A stretch of DNA of 64,000 nucleotides, from contig DBIA01000021.1 of the NCBI GenBank assembly GCA_002296525.1, positions 310,001 to 374,000 on the forward strand. Direction: 5' to 3'. Source of the DNA: Candidatus Neomicrothrix sp. UBA814. Its GTDB lineage: Bacteria > Actinomycetota > Acidimicrobiia > Acidimicrobiales > Poriferisodalaceae. A program made the position numbers and the translations under genes. The notes beneath the pieces were generated by a model, which searched no databases, had not been told where the DNA came from, and saw only the letters and a list, made by a program, of their open reading frames with translations. The stretch's first letter is position 1, and every line of letters starts with the position of its first letter. Shown piece by piece: positions 16,275 through 25,142 of the stretch.

Positions 16275-17166
16275 AGTGTTTTTCCAGAGACTGTTGAGTG
16301 AGCACCCCAGTTGACAGAGCCCACTCTTTAATGATTTCTGCATGGCGAGCAGTGCTGTCCTTATAGTCGCGCACATCGGCTGGCAACCTAGAGACTGAAC
16401 GAAGCAACTCGGCTAGAACCTCGGGGTGAACTGCTACTGATCTGATGCTTTGTCGCAGAATTCTGATGGTGAAAATAATGGCATCGCTTTGAGCGAGTCG
16501 ACGCAGAGTTTGATATTCGACGCGCAGCCAGACCTGATCTGCCACGTTGTCCACAGTGATGTCATTGCGCATCGGTTGATGTCTTCGTTTGGGTACTAGG
16601 CGCAGACTGGGGTCATCGGTCAGGGTGCGGTTTGCGCGCCAAACGGGCTTTTCTGGCCGAAGCCGGTCAAAGAAGGTCGACATTGCCTGCGACAAGTCAA
16701 TGTCGTAGCGAGGGACTGGCTCATGGATAGTGTCAAGAGTTTTCCCGAACTTTGATGCCACATCCCACTGTGTGGGAATCGCGACTGCACATGCCGTCAT
16801 AGTCCAACCAGAAGGTCGTCTCTCAAGCACACATATGTCTTCTTGGATGATTCGACGAATGGCCTCTATTAACGAAGGGGCTTGATCATCTAGATCAGCT
16901 AGTTCGAAACCGGGAATCTGCCGCAGGTGCTGAAGCACTTCTGTCGCTAGTTCTTCGCACACTGGTATCGCGTTCGACTCACAGTAAATAATGTCGTCTC
17001 GATAGCGGTCAATAAGTTGGCCGATCTCTTCCAATTCGCGAGCGCGTTGTTCATCTAGTAGGAGCCAGTTCGCGAGCTCGAGTGGCTTGACTCCCATTCG
17101 CCACTTAAACGGATCAGGGTCGCTTGAGATCAGACCAGCGGCGGTGATCGATCCGTTCTCTACCAT
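16273..17166 (-). CDS. DUF3445 protein (heme-dependent oxidative N-demethylase-like)
   Basis: About 297 residues, matching the DUF3445 family: FKWRMGVKPLELANWLLLDE near residues 19-38, a central ICVLERRPSGWTMTACAV, AIPTQWDVASKFGKTLDTIH and a C-terminal LRVEYQTLRRLAQSDAIIFT. Some family members are the alpha-subunit-like part of a heme-dependent oxidative N-demethylase; the substrate of this one is unknown. ATG at 17164-17166 shares its A with the TAA stop of the MTA phosphorylase (TAATG), so the two are coupled; upstream in-frame starts inside that gene are rejected. It ends inside the paa operator. Confidence 0.8.
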   Translation of the reverse strand: MVENGSITAAGLISSDPDPFKWRMGVKPLELANWLLLDEQRARELEEIGQLIDRYRDDIIYCESNAIPVCEELATEVLQHLRQIPGFELADLDDQAPSLIEAIRRIIQEDICVLERRPSGWTMTACAVAIPTQWDVASKFGKTLDTIHEPVPRYDIDLSQAMSTFFDRLRPEKPVWRANRTLTDDPSLRLVPKRRHQPMRNDITVDNVADQVWLRVEYQTLRRLAQSDAIIFTIRILRQSIRSVAVHPEVLAELLRSVSRLPADVRDYKDSTARHAEIIKEWALSTGVLTQQSLEKH

Positions 17167-17900
17167 TAGTCTGTTGCTCGGAGTTGGACGCAACGCTTGA
17201 GGATTCGGAAGACCGGGTCCTTCGTCGCCTCCAACGCCGCCCATATTTCTTTTTCTTCCACTACATCTTCAGTCATTCCTGCCGCGAGGTTCGACACCAC
17301 TGCTATCGAGCAGTACCGGAGACCGGCTTCTCTAGCCAGCGCTACTTCTGGATACCCGGTCATTCCTACAACGTGGGCCCCCATTTGAGCGAACATCCTT
17401 ATTTCTGCGGGTGTTTCGAATCTTGGACCATCGACACACACATAGGTTGCCGAGTCAGTTACGTGCTGTCCTTCAAACTCGGCGGCCTTTTTGAGTGTTT
17501 GCCTCAGTTCTGGGTCATATACAGAGGTCATATCCGTGTGCGTAACTTCGCCGGGTTGATCAAAGAAGGTGGATTGTCGTCCCTGTGTGAATTCGATGAA
17601 ATCGTCAACAATAAATAAGGATCCGGGTCCTCGGTCGACAACAAGCGAACCAACCACGTTCACAGCGAATATCGAACGAACACCGAGTTCGGCTAGCGCC
17701 TTGACGTTCGCGCGGTAGTTGATGGCGTTGGGTGGTATCGAGTGATCGCCTCCATGACGCGCAACGAACGCTACCTCGACTCCATCCCAGGTTCCGGTCG
17801 AAACGGTTGCTTCGCCATATTGAGTATCAATGGTTTGGTCGTTTCGTTGGAGCAAACCTGGAAGTTCGTAGTAGCCGCTACCGGCAATAATCCCAATCAT
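17166..17900 (-). CDS. S-methyl-5'-thioadenosine phosphorylase-type enzyme (PNP family 2)
   Basis: Phosphorolyses methylthioadenosine (or a purine nucleoside) to the base and a sugar 1-phosphate. 244 residues. Family 2 features: IGIIAGSGYY at the N-terminus, the phosphate site RHGGDHSIPPNAINYRANV near residues 48-66, and YVCVDGPRFETPAEIRM plus VVGMTGYPEVALAREAGL. Members separate into MTAP and PNP only by fine residue choice; the nearby deaminase supports MTA. It is coupled to the DUF3445 gene and lies 64 bases after the deaminase gene on the same strand. Confidence 0.88.
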   Translation of the reverse strand: MIGIIAGSGYYELPGLLQRNDQTIDTQYGEATVSTGTWDGVEVAFVARHGGDHSIPPNAINYRANVKALAELGVRSIFAVNVVGSLVVDRGPGSLFIVDDFIEFTQGRQSTFFDQPGEVTHTDMTSVYDPELRQTLKKAAEFEGQHVTDSATYVCVDGPRFETPAEIRMFAQMGAHVVGMTGYPEVALAREAGLRYCSIAVVSNLAAGMTEDVVEEKEIWAALEATKDPVFRILKRCVQLRATD

Positions 17901-17964
17901 GAGGCAATGGTTGCACGCGAGCGACGCCCAGTGGGCGAACTTTTGCCTGCCCAGCTAAAGATGT

Positions 17965-19287
17965 TCAGGTGCCAGAGTCTTCGGCAAGTCGCAATCCGCG
18001 AGTTTGACTTTCAGCAATGGCCCGCTCAAGGTCAAAATTGGTGAGGCGACGGTTGGCGACAACCTGTGTTCCTTGCACCCAAACGTCCGTTACATGCCGT
18101 CCGCTGCCTGACCAGGCGACATGAGCGATAAGTTCGTCATCGTTGGTAACGGGCACGAATGTTGGGTTATCCAGTTCGAGACGAACGAAGTCGGCTTTCG
18201 CTCCGATCTGAAGCGTTCCGCTGTCATCGTTGCCTATTGCTCGGGATCCTTCAACGGTGGCCATTGTCAAAGCGTCTTGCGGTGTCATCGATGACGCATC
18301 CAGCTCCGTTACACGGGCAAGTAGTGGAGAAATTTTTATCTCTTGCCAAAGGTCAAGGTCATCGTTTGATGCTGGCCCGTCGGTGCCTAAGCCAACGTCA
18401 ATTCCTTTTGCGCGCATTGCCTGAATCGCTGCTGTTCCCGACGCAAGCTTCATATTACTTACCGGGCAATGTGCTACCCGGACCCGTTTTTGTGCGTAGA
18501 TTTCCATGTCGGTTTCATTTAGCCAAACGCTGTGAGCAGCTAAAACCTTGCCGTCTAGAATTCCGTGCTGGGCGAGGATTTCTATTGTTGATTCCCCTCC
18601 GTGTTGAGCCTCTAAGGCTGCTCCCTCGTCTTGGGTTTCACATACGTGGATATGCAATAGAGCGTCAAGGTCGCGCGCTGCCGACGCGACCTCTGAACAA
18701 AGTTCGAGTGGCAGGTCATACGCCGAATGTGGACCAAAACCGACGGTGACGAGTGTGTCTGGGTCATGGTGTTGTGCGTGGAAGTCAGCGATGGCCGCTA
18801 TGCGATTGTCAGTAGCTCCAAAACTGTCTCCATGTAGCGCTGAGATTATTCCGGGTGTCATGACTAAGCGGATGCCCACATCTTGTGATGCTTCGACGAG
18901 TGCTTCCTCGAAGAGATACATCTCACAGGTGCTGGTTACACCCGACAAAAGCATTTCCGCTGCTCCCAGCCGCATCCCCCACAATGCGTCTTCGGAAGTC
19001 ATCTGACCCTCGCGAGGCCACATCACTTTGGTGAGCCAGTCCATAAGTGGCAGGCCGTCACCTGCTCCCCTGACCAGGGTCATTGGCGTGTGGGCGTGGC
19101 TATTCACTAGCCCAGGCATCAAAAGTCCCCCCAGCTGGATCGTAGACCCTTCATGTGGAGGCGCTTCAGATCGTTCTCCCACCCAAGATATGCGGCCGTC
19201 TGCGACATCGAGTGCCGCGTTCTTTAAGAGCGAGAAGTCGGCGTTACAAGTTAGTACGTAGTCAGCGAGGTATCGACTTGTAGTCAC
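17965..19287 (-). CDS. 5-methylthioadenosine/S-adenosylhomocysteine deaminase-type amidohydrolase
   Basis: Metal-dependent amidohydrolase, about 440 residues, of the MtaD/chlorohydrolase group. The HxH metal motif is in PGLVNSHAHTPMTLVRGAGD near residue 65. Further landmarks are HIHVCETQDE, LAAHSVWLNETD, VAHCPVSNMKLASG and the metal-ligand Asp in VGLGTDGPASNDDLDLW. GTG at 19285-19287 has an AGGACG ribosome site 7 bases upstream and removes a poorly conserved upstream stretch reaching 19329. The product would be S-methylthioinosine or inosylhomocysteine. It diverges from the LivH/LivM genes and lies just before the phosphorylase. Confidence 0.87.
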   Translation of the reverse strand: MTTSRYLADYVLTCNADFSLLKNAALDVADGRISWVGERSEAPPHEGSTIQLGGLLMPGLVNSHAHTPMTLVRGAGDGLPLMDWLTKVMWPREGQMTSEDALWGMRLGAAEMLLSGVTSTCEMYLFEEALVEASQDVGIRLVMTPGIISALHGDSFGATDNRIAAIADFHAQHHDPDTLVTVGFGPHSAYDLPLELCSEVASAARDLDALLHIHVCETQDEGAALEAQHGGESTIEILAQHGILDGKVLAAHSVWLNETDMEIYAQKRVRVAHCPVSNMKLASGTAAIQAMRAKGIDVGLGTDGPASNDDLDLWQEIKISPLLARVTELDASSMTPQDALTMATVEGSRAIGNDDSGTLQIGAKADFVRLELDNPTFVPVTNDDELIAHVAWSGSGRHVTDVWVQGTQVVANRRLTNFDLERAIAESQTRGLRLAEDSGT

Positions 19288-19374
19288 AAAAAGCGTCCTA
19301 TGGAAAGTTCTTGAATTGAGTATGACCAATTAGTTGGTGCTTCTGGCGTTATAGAGTGACAAACTTCGTGTTGC

Positions 19375-20313
19375 ATGTCCCTGTTTCTGCAACGAACTTT
19401 CGACTCCTTAGCTAACGGGTCCGCTTACGCTGCCTTAGCCGTCGCGATTTCTATGGTTTTCCGTTCGACAGGGGTTTTGAATCTCGCCCAGGGACAATTG
19501 GCGATGTTTTCAACCTATATCGCATTGGTATTTGCCACCGGACCGAGTCCATATATGAAGTTTTCGTCCAATACGGATTTGGTGGGAGCTGCGTGGCCAG
19601 TGTGGGGCGCGATTCTCGGGGCAATAGTTATTTCTATGTTGATAGGGGCATTTACTGAACGGGTGATCATTCGCCCGATTAGCGCGGACCCTGTGGCTGC
19701 GGTCGGAGCAACGCTGGGCCTGTATCTGCTCTTGGGTGCATTTGTGCGTAAACAATGGGGTGGCCGGACGATGTTCCTTGGTTCCCCTTTCCCACAAACG
19801 GTTGATGATCGCTGGGACATAGGCGGCGCTCGACTGTGGCATGACAGCGTGGGTATTACGTTGACGATGATTGCTGTTCTTGGACTGTTGGCTGTGTTGC
19901 AGCGTCGAACCAAGGTGGGTCTAGCGTTTCGAGCAGTTACCTCTAATCGGACCGGCTCTACGCTTGTCGGCATACGGGTTAGTCGAATACTTATGCTTGG
20001 CTGGGCACTTGCCGCTGGAATCGGAGCATTGGCCGGCGGTCTGATTGCTGGTGAAATCAATGTTCGACCTGACATGATGGGTCGCCTCTTGGTATTCGGA
20101 CTGGCGGCCGCCACTCTTGGCGGTTTAAGAAGTCCGGTGCTGGCGTTTGTTGGGGGATACCTATTTGCGTTTCTTGAGACAATGCTGGGTGGCTATGTCA
20201 GTTTCGTTGACAGTCAAGTCACGTTGGTGTGGGCGCTGCTGGTCCTGATTATCGTCCTGTTCGTGCGACCTTCTGGGTTGATGCCTCGAACTGAAGCTTG
20301 GCAAAAACGATGA
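19375..20313 (+). CDS. Branched-chain-type ABC transporter permease (LivH-like)
   Basis: 312 residues with eight or more hydrophobic segments. LivH-type landmarks are RSTGVLNLAQGQLAMFSTYI near the N-terminus and a C-terminal GRLLVFGLAAATLGGLRSPV followed by LFVRPSGL. It would form half of the membrane channel with the coupled LivM gene. No ATP-binding or solute-binding gene is adjacent. Substrates of this class include branched-chain amino acids, amides, urea and other small solutes; none can be chosen here, although four solute-binding lipoproteins of the same transporter class lie at 54-62 kb. Confidence 0.9.
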   Translation: MSLFLQRTFDSLANGSAYAALAVAISMVFRSTGVLNLAQGQLAMFSTYIALVFATGPSPYMKFSSNTDLVGAAWPVWGAILGAIVISMLIGAFTERVIIRPISADPVAAVGATLGLYLLLGAFVRKQWGGRTMFLGSPFPQTVDDRWDIGGARLWHDSVGITLTMIAVLGLLAVLQRRTKVGLAFRAVTSNRTGSTLVGIRVSRILMLGWALAAGIGALAGGLIAGEINVRPDMMGRLLVFGLAAATLGGLRSPVLAFVGGYLFAFLETMLGGYVSFVDSQVTLVWALLVLIIVLFVRPSGLMPRTEAWQKR

Positions 20314-21440
20314 TGCTTGACGGCTCCAAGACTTCGCCTGTGAAGCGAACAGCCTGGGTCGCATTGGCGTTGGCGATAGTTGGAGTAAGTCTTTGGGTCG
20401 CCTTCACGGCGGAACCGAAGATTGTTACTGACTTAACAAACGCGACTGCGCTGACTCTCGCTTTCGCTGGGTTGGTCGTGTTGACTCATTACTTGGGTCT
20501 CCTGTCGCTAGGACAGGGAGCGTTAGTCGGGGTCGGAGCGTATGCCGCTTTGCACGCTGTAAACGACCTGGGGGCGCCTGTGCTTTGGATGCCCCTCGCT
20601 GGACTGCTGGCTGGAACATTGATTGGGGCCATTGTCGCAATTCCCTCTTTGCGTTTGCCTAAGGCGTATCTCGCGCTTCTGACACTTTCGATGGCTGTCG
20701 CTTATCCGATCATTCTGAGACAAGTCGATGGGAATTTACCTGTGACTCTTGATGGCGCTTTCGTGGCACCGTCTTGGACAGGTATCCCAGAAAATGATGA
20801 ACATATTTGGGAGTTTTTTCTAGTAGCCGCTTATGCATCAATAACGATCTTCTTGGTCCAAGGTCTTTTACGCGGTCCTGTGGGCCGAGCGTTTATAGCT
20901 AGTCGCGACGAACCGGAAGCCGCGAGGGCGTTTGGGATTCCTGTGTACCGGTTGCGTCTCTACGGAGTTGCGTTGAGTGGCGGCATGGCGGGTTTAGCGG
21001 GTGGACTCATGATGGTTCCCACTAACTTCAACGACTACACGCATTTCCCTGAAGAGTTATCAATCAAGATGTTCGCTTTAGCGATGGCATTTGGTGGATC
21101 GCGTCTTATTTCAGCGATTCCTGGTGCGCTTATCTTGATTTTCTTGCCGGTGTGGCTGTTAGACCGCAATTGGGTCGTTGAATACGGGTGGATTGGTTTA
21201 GTCAAATCTGAGGGATTCATTTATGCAGCGTTACTTTTACTCACGGCATATCTAACAAAAGGCAAAGGCTTTATGTCGCTGTTTGAACGGCGGAGTCCCA
21301 AAGCTCAGGTGACGCCTGCAAACAAACGAGTGACCTCCGTTGTTGGAGCTATGACCGATCTCGAAACGCAGCTTGCCCATGTAGAAGGTTTAGCTGCACG
21401 TCAGCCTGACATCCGTTCACGCCAAGATTCCAACGATTGA
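20310..21440 (+). CDS. Branched-chain-type ABC transporter permease (LivM-like)
   Basis: About 376 residues, multi-spanning. LivM features: THYLGLLSLGQGALVGVGAY, LPKAYLALLTLSMAVAYP, and AFIASRDEPEAARAFGIPVY followed by LYGVALSGGMAGLAGGLM, the coupling-helix region. ATG at 20310 overlaps the LivH stop (ATGATG/TGA), so the pair is translationally coupled. The C-terminal about 70 residues after the last membrane segment are hydrophilic. The last 40 bases overlap the convergent DUF2889 gene. Confidence 0.9.
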   Translation: MMLDGSKTSPVKRTAWVALALAIVGVSLWVAFTAEPKIVTDLTNATALTLAFAGLVVLTHYLGLLSLGQGALVGVGAYAALHAVNDLGAPVLWMPLAGLLAGTLIGAIVAIPSLRLPKAYLALLTLSMAVAYPIILRQVDGNLPVTLDGAFVAPSWTGIPENDEHIWEFFLVAAYASITIFLVQGLLRGPVGRAFIASRDEPEAARAFGIPVYRLRLYGVALSGGMAGLAGGLMMVPTNFNDYTHFPEELSIKMFALAMAFGGSRLISAIPGALILIFLPVWLLDRNWVVEYGWIGLVKSEGFIYAALLLLTAYLTKGKGFMSLFERRSPKAQVTPANKRVTSVVGAMTDLETQLAHVEGLAARQPDIRSRQDSND

Positions 21441-22075
21441 CCGAGTTTCTCAGCTCGTTGCACTGCCCATATTGGCGGCGGAATTTCCTCGCCGTTGTCA
21501 ATGGCATCAAACATGGGTCCAGGGTCTGACCAAATGTGACAGGTATTGAGGTTGTAGGCCATACGAGATCGGATCTCGGTGGGGCTGGCTTCGGTCTTTT
21601 TCGGAGCGTCAACCATGCGTTCAGTCGGAGAAAGGCTTCTCATTGACCAAATGGACTGTATTGCTACTGGTGCCATCGCCTGAAGCAGTGCTGTTGTATG
21701 AGCACAACCTTTTGGACCGCCGAATAGATCCCGCACTTTGTGCGTAAATCCGCGAGCGATGGATAGCCCAATAAGTTTTCGGTAATGCTCAGCGATGTTT
21801 GGGCAGTACCCGTGAGGGTGGGTTTGCATTTCTACCTCTACATCGCTGATGACTAAGTCCGGAAATCCGATGGTGAGGTCTATAACCATTTTGTGGATTT
21901 CTAACGGGTCGGGGTCTTCTTCGAAATACACGCCCGGTGGTTTAGTGTCTTTTACTCGGCCACGAATAAGGATCGTTTCGGTGTTAATGATGTAAGACCG
22001 GACTTCATATTCTCGTTGATGAAGTGGCTGTAAATGTTTTAGATCGGAATCCAGTTCGTTATCTGTAGCGACCAT
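21401..22075 (-). CDS. DUF2889 family protein
   Basis: About 224 residues matching the DUF2889 pattern: HQREYEVRSYIINTETILIR, EIHKMVIDLTIGFPDLVISD and a Cys/His site PKGCAHTTALLQAMAPVA near residue 123. The biochemical role of this family is not established as far as I know. ATG at 22073-22075 lies 3 bases after the stop of the SDR gene; a TTG 18 bases upstream is an alternative. Its 3' end overlaps the LivM-like gene on the opposite strand by 40 bp. Confidence 0.78.
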   Translation of the reverse strand: MVATDNELDSDLKHLQPLHQREYEVRSYIINTETILIRGRVKDTKPPGVYFEEDPDPLEIHKMVIDLTIGFPDLVISDVEVEMQTHPHGYCPNIAEHYRKLIGLSIARGFTHKVRDLFGGPKGCAHTTALLQAMAPVAIQSIWSMRSLSPTERMVDAPKKTEASPTEIRSRMAYNLNTCHIWSDPGPMFDAIDNGEEIPPPIWAVQRAEKLGQSLESWRERMSG

Positions 22076-22077
22076 CT

Positions 22078-22905
22078 TTAACTCAATAACCAATCCGCTG
22101 GCGCGAAGTCACTGCCAGCGAATAGTTGGCTTTGGAATCGTTGCATCCCATTAATCCAGCGATCGACGTCGTTCGCCTTTCGTTCTCTGTATGTCTGTAC
22201 TTCGGGGTGCGGGAGTACCAGAAAACGTTCTTCGGACATACAGTCCATGACGGTGTCTGCTAACTCTTCGGCCGTTAGTACACCGTCTCCGGCTGCGCTA
22301 CCTGGAGTGCCTCTGTCTTGATCTAGCTGATCGGGGCTGTTGGCCAGGATATTTGTCTCAACGGCTTGAGGACAAAGGACTGAAACCTTTATGCCACGTT
22401 CTCCGTAGGTAATTGCAAGGAACTCTCCTAGGGACACTGCAGCGGCTTTCGTGATCGAATACTGCAGTGAACCGAGTTGTGTAAGCAGACCCGCAGCCGA
22501 AGCTGTGTTCAGCAGATATCCTCCTCCGTTTGCAACCATGACCGGAACAGCGGCTCTCGCTGCGTAAACGTGGGACATCACGTGCACTTCCCACATCCGC
22601 TGGATTTCGGCATTTTCAGCCTCTAAACCACCTTGGGTTACGTAACCAGCATTGGAGACGAATACGTCAAGGGTTCCGTAGTCTTTGACTGTTTGGTTTA
22701 CAAGGTCAACGATTCCAGCCTCGTCGGTGACGTCTAGTCCGACAGCAGTGCCGCCGATGCCTTGCGCGACACGGTCAGCGTTGTCGGCGTCTCTATCGAC
22801 GACGACAACTCCCCGAGCACCTTCATTATGGAAGCGTTCAGCTAATGCTTCGCCGATTCCGCTTCCTCCACCCGTGATCACTGCAACTTTGTCTTTAATC
22901 TCCAT
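22078..22905 (-). CDS. Short-chain dehydrogenase/reductase
   Basis: Classical SDR, 275 residues: VAVITGGGSGIGEALAERF (TGxxxGxG cofactor site, residues 8-26), VVVDRD at the second strand end, an NAG motif in VFVSNAGYVTQGG, and catalytic Ser in NTASAAGLL followed by the YSITKAA Tyr-Lys pair. The Asp after the second strand favours NAD(H), though that is only a rule of thumb. Substrate unknown. TACTCT lies 6 bases before the ATG, suggesting a leaderless transcript. The DUF2889 gene follows. Confidence 0.9.
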   Translation of the reverse strand: MEIKDKVAVITGGGSGIGEALAERFHNEGARGVVVVDRDADNADRVAQGIGGTAVGLDVTDEAGIVDLVNQTVKDYGTLDVFVSNAGYVTQGGLEAENAEIQRMWEVHVMSHVYAARAAVPVMVANGGGYLLNTASAAGLLTQLGSLQYSITKAAAVSLGEFLAITYGERGIKVSVLCPQAVETNILANSPDQLDQDRGTPGSAAGDGVLTAEELADTVMDCMSEERFLVLPHPEVQTYRERKANDVDRWINGMQRFQSQLFAGSDFAPADWLLS

Positions 22906-22911
22906 GCTTGA

Positions 22912-22917
22912 AGAGTA
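22912..22917 (-). promoter_or_regulatory. -10 box of leaderless SDR gene
   Basis: Minus-strand TACTCT, exactly 6 bases before the ATG at 22905, with no ribosome site between. Fits the TANNNT leaderless pattern seen at other starts in this window. Confidence 0.5.
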
Positions 22918-23045
22918 ACCATCCGTGATACGAACTGCGCAGTCCTCTGATCGCGTGTAGGAATGCCGCGTGTTCGGCGGCTACTCAGCGAGAGTCATGA
23001 GTACTTTCGTGACTAGTCTCGTTGTAGCTGCTGGGAGGCAATTGA

Positions 23046-24266
23046 ATGGTCGCTCCACTAGAAGACGTAACTGTTATTGAGATAGATAACTGGATGGCTT
23101 CGCCGAGTGCGGGCGCCATTCTCGCTGACCTTGGCGCGAATGTAATCAAGGTTGAGCCTTTAACAGGTGACCCGATGCGCGATATGGGCCGTCCCGCAAA
23201 AGTGCCTGAAGATAAGAAGGGGTTCGACTATCAGTTCGACGTCTCTAATCGTGGCAAACGGTCTATCGCCGTGGATCTCGAATCGGGACCGGGGTTAGAT
23301 GTAGTTCTGCGACTGGTCGCAACGGCAGACGTATTTATGTGCAACTTGTTGCAGCATCGTCAGGAACGGTTTGGTTTAGATCCGACCGCTATCAAGAAGG
23401 TGAATAATCGAATCGTTCATGCGACCTTGACCGGATACGGCACCACAGGCCCTGAAGCACACAGACCCGGATACGACGTAACGGCGTTTTTTGGCCGATC
23501 AGGTTTGTATGACGCAATGAGGGAGGGGGAACTGGGGACGGTTCCTATGGCTCGGCCCGCCCAAGGCGACCACACCACTGGATTAGCTTTTGTTGGCGCG
23601 ATCTTGGCGGCGCTTCGGTTAGCTGAAAAGTCTGGAGAGGCTCAGACAGTTGAAACCTCTTTGTATGAGACCGCTATTTGGACTCAAGCTACGGACTATG
23701 CGATCACAGCAGTTGATAAGGCTCCACTTCGGCCACGGGCTCGAGAGAACATGATCATCCCAACCGCTAATCGTTATCCATGCGGCGATGGGAAATGGGT
23801 TGTTTTGAATATGCCAGAAGAAAAGGCGTGGCCGAGACTGTGCAAAGTAATCGAGCGCGAAGATCTAGTGTCCGATGAACGATTTCAGGACATACGCGGT
23901 CGCTTTCAACACATGCCAGAAATCGTCGCGGCAATCGATGAGGCCCTATCTCATAAAAGCCGAGACGAGTGGGGCGAGATATTTGATTCCGAGGGGATAA
24001 TCTGGGGTCCGGTATTGGGCCTTCATGAGGTAGCTACCGATGCACAGGCCGAGGCCTTAGATACGTTTCCGCAGCTCAACAGCGAGGAGATTGGTTCGTA
24101 TCGAACCGTTGCAGCTCCAATGCGATTCGGCGAAGCCGACGTTAGTCCGAGGGGTCCAGCGCCGAAACTGGGACAACATACTCGCCAAGTTCTCATTGAT
24201 TCAGGTTTCACCGGTGAAGAAGTCGATAGTTTGGTGGCCGACGGGGCTGTCGGCGAGATGTCTTAA
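23046..24266 (+). CDS. Family III CoA-transferase (CaiB/BaiF)
   Basis: 406 residues. Motifs: VTVIEIDNWMASPSAGAILA, DLGANVIKVEPLTGDPMRDM near residues 28-47 and SNRGKRSIAVDLESGPG. A later stretch LTGYGTTGPEAHRPGYDVTA has Asp in the GYD position, where the family's catalytic aspartate lies. These enzymes move CoA between carboxylic acids. The ATG has a GGGAGG ribosome site 8 bases upstream. It lies between an SDR and a thioesterase, in keeping with acyl-CoA metabolism; the acid used is unknown. Confidence 0.9.
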   Translation: MVAPLEDVTVIEIDNWMASPSAGAILADLGANVIKVEPLTGDPMRDMGRPAKVPEDKKGFDYQFDVSNRGKRSIAVDLESGPGLDVVLRLVATADVFMCNLLQHRQERFGLDPTAIKKVNNRIVHATLTGYGTTGPEAHRPGYDVTAFFGRSGLYDAMREGELGTVPMARPAQGDHTTGLAFVGAILAALRLAEKSGEAQTVETSLYETAIWTQATDYAITAVDKAPLRPRARENMIIPTANRYPCGDGKWVVLNMPEEKAWPRLCKVIEREDLVSDERFQDIRGRFQHMPEIVAAIDEALSHKSRDEWGEIFDSEGIIWGPVLGLHEVATDAQAEALDTFPQLNSEEIGSYRTVAAPMRFGEADVSPRGPAPKLGQHTRQVLIDSGFTGEEVDSLVADGAVGEMS

Positions 24267-24304
24267 TCCACTGCGCTGCATTCCACACAGATGGTGTCAC
24301 CTCG

Positions 24305-25120
24305 TCAAAATTTGATGTCGTCAGGGGCAACTATCTGGCTTTGCATAACCCACCCAAGAAGCCCTTTGGTGTCCATCAGGGTGGTCATACAGCAGGCCAG
24401 ATTGTTTGAAACTCGGTGAACAGATGAGTCGAATAAGACCCATTCACTTTCTGGTGATCTCAACAGCTGCATAGTGACGTCGCTATTGATAAACGGCTGG
24501 TCGTCATCTGAGTTTTCCCACCCTACGGCAGCCCCTAGATCACACAGGGTTGATATTTGCTGAAACTTTGATGGTGACTCTCCGGCCACTAGAGGGTGGT
24601 CCAGTCGAATCCAAATGAGACCTGGCCCGGGCTCCTCGGTGGAACCTTTAATCACACGCAGGTCGACTGCGTCTGCGTTGAAGCCCGGTCTCGGGTAATC
24701 AACATCAGGGTGAGCTCCGGGGTCTGCTCGTTCGGAGGGAATGTCCGCTACTGATTCGCTACTCGCCTTGAGTTTTTCGGGCGGAGAAAGCCATTGCGAG
24801 GTTGCTCTCGCCAGAACTTTTCCGTTTTGGGAGATCGATGATTCGACGACCGCCGTCCGTTTTCCATTCTTGATGATGGCACTTGAGGTCTCCAGTACCT
24901 CAACTGGGACCCCGGAGAGTATTTCAACGGTCAATCTCGAACAAACTAAATCATCTCGACCGAGCCGATTCTCAATGGCCCAAGCAAGTAGTCCACAAAT
25001 CGGACCACCGTGCATTACCCCGTGACTCCAGGGACCACGGGTGAGCTCAGTTGCGTGGATGTTGTCGTTAATTCGAATGAAGAGAGCTTCTGGATATTCG
25101 TTGGGCGCGAGAGCGGGCAT
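24305..25120 (-). CDS. Acyl-CoA thioesterase-like double-hotdog protein
   Basis: 271 residues resembling the TesB-like 4HBT_3 group. The N-terminal hotdog has PWSHGVMHGGPICGLLAWAI near residues 30-50 and LTVEILSGVPVEV; the C-terminal half has WIRLDHPLVAGE and ICDLGAAVGWEN-like residues (TLCDLGAAVGWEN). It probably hydrolyses acyl-CoAs. It diverges from the LLM gene with only 22 bp between start codons; TAACGT lies 6 bases before its ATG, suggesting leaderless expression. Confidence 0.82.
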   Translation of the reverse strand: MPALAPNEYPEALFIRINDNIHATELTRGPWSHGVMHGGPICGLLAWAIENRLGRDDLVCSRLTVEILSGVPVEVLETSSAIIKNGKRTAVVESSISQNGKVLARATSQWLSPPEKLKASSESVADIPSERADPGAHPDVDYPRPGFNADAVDLRVIKGSTEEPGPGLIWIRLDHPLVAGESPSKFQQISTLCDLGAAVGWENSDDDQPFINSDVTMQLLRSPESEWVLFDSSVHRVSNNLACCMTTLMDTKGLLGWVMQSQIVAPDDIKF

Positions 25121-25126
25121 CGAACC

Positions 25127-25136
25127 ACGTTAGGGT
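25127..25136. promoter_or_regulatory. Overlapping divergent -10 boxes
   Basis: ACGTTAGGGT contains TAGGGT on the plus strand, 6 bases before the ATG at 25143, and TAACGT on the minus strand, 6 bases before the ATG at 25120. The two hexamers share the central TA, so a single 10-bp element may serve two leaderless genes. Confidence 0.5.
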
Positions 25137-25142
25137 GCGGGG

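Noticed and set aside
18159..18749. 196-codon plus-strand frame
   Set aside because: Antisense to the amidohydrolase; no domain, and the opposite strand carries metal-binding motifs.
19515..20114. 199-codon minus-strand frame rich in Pro, Thr and Ile
   Set aside because: Shadow of the LivH-like gene, with composition typical of the reverse of membrane-protein codons.
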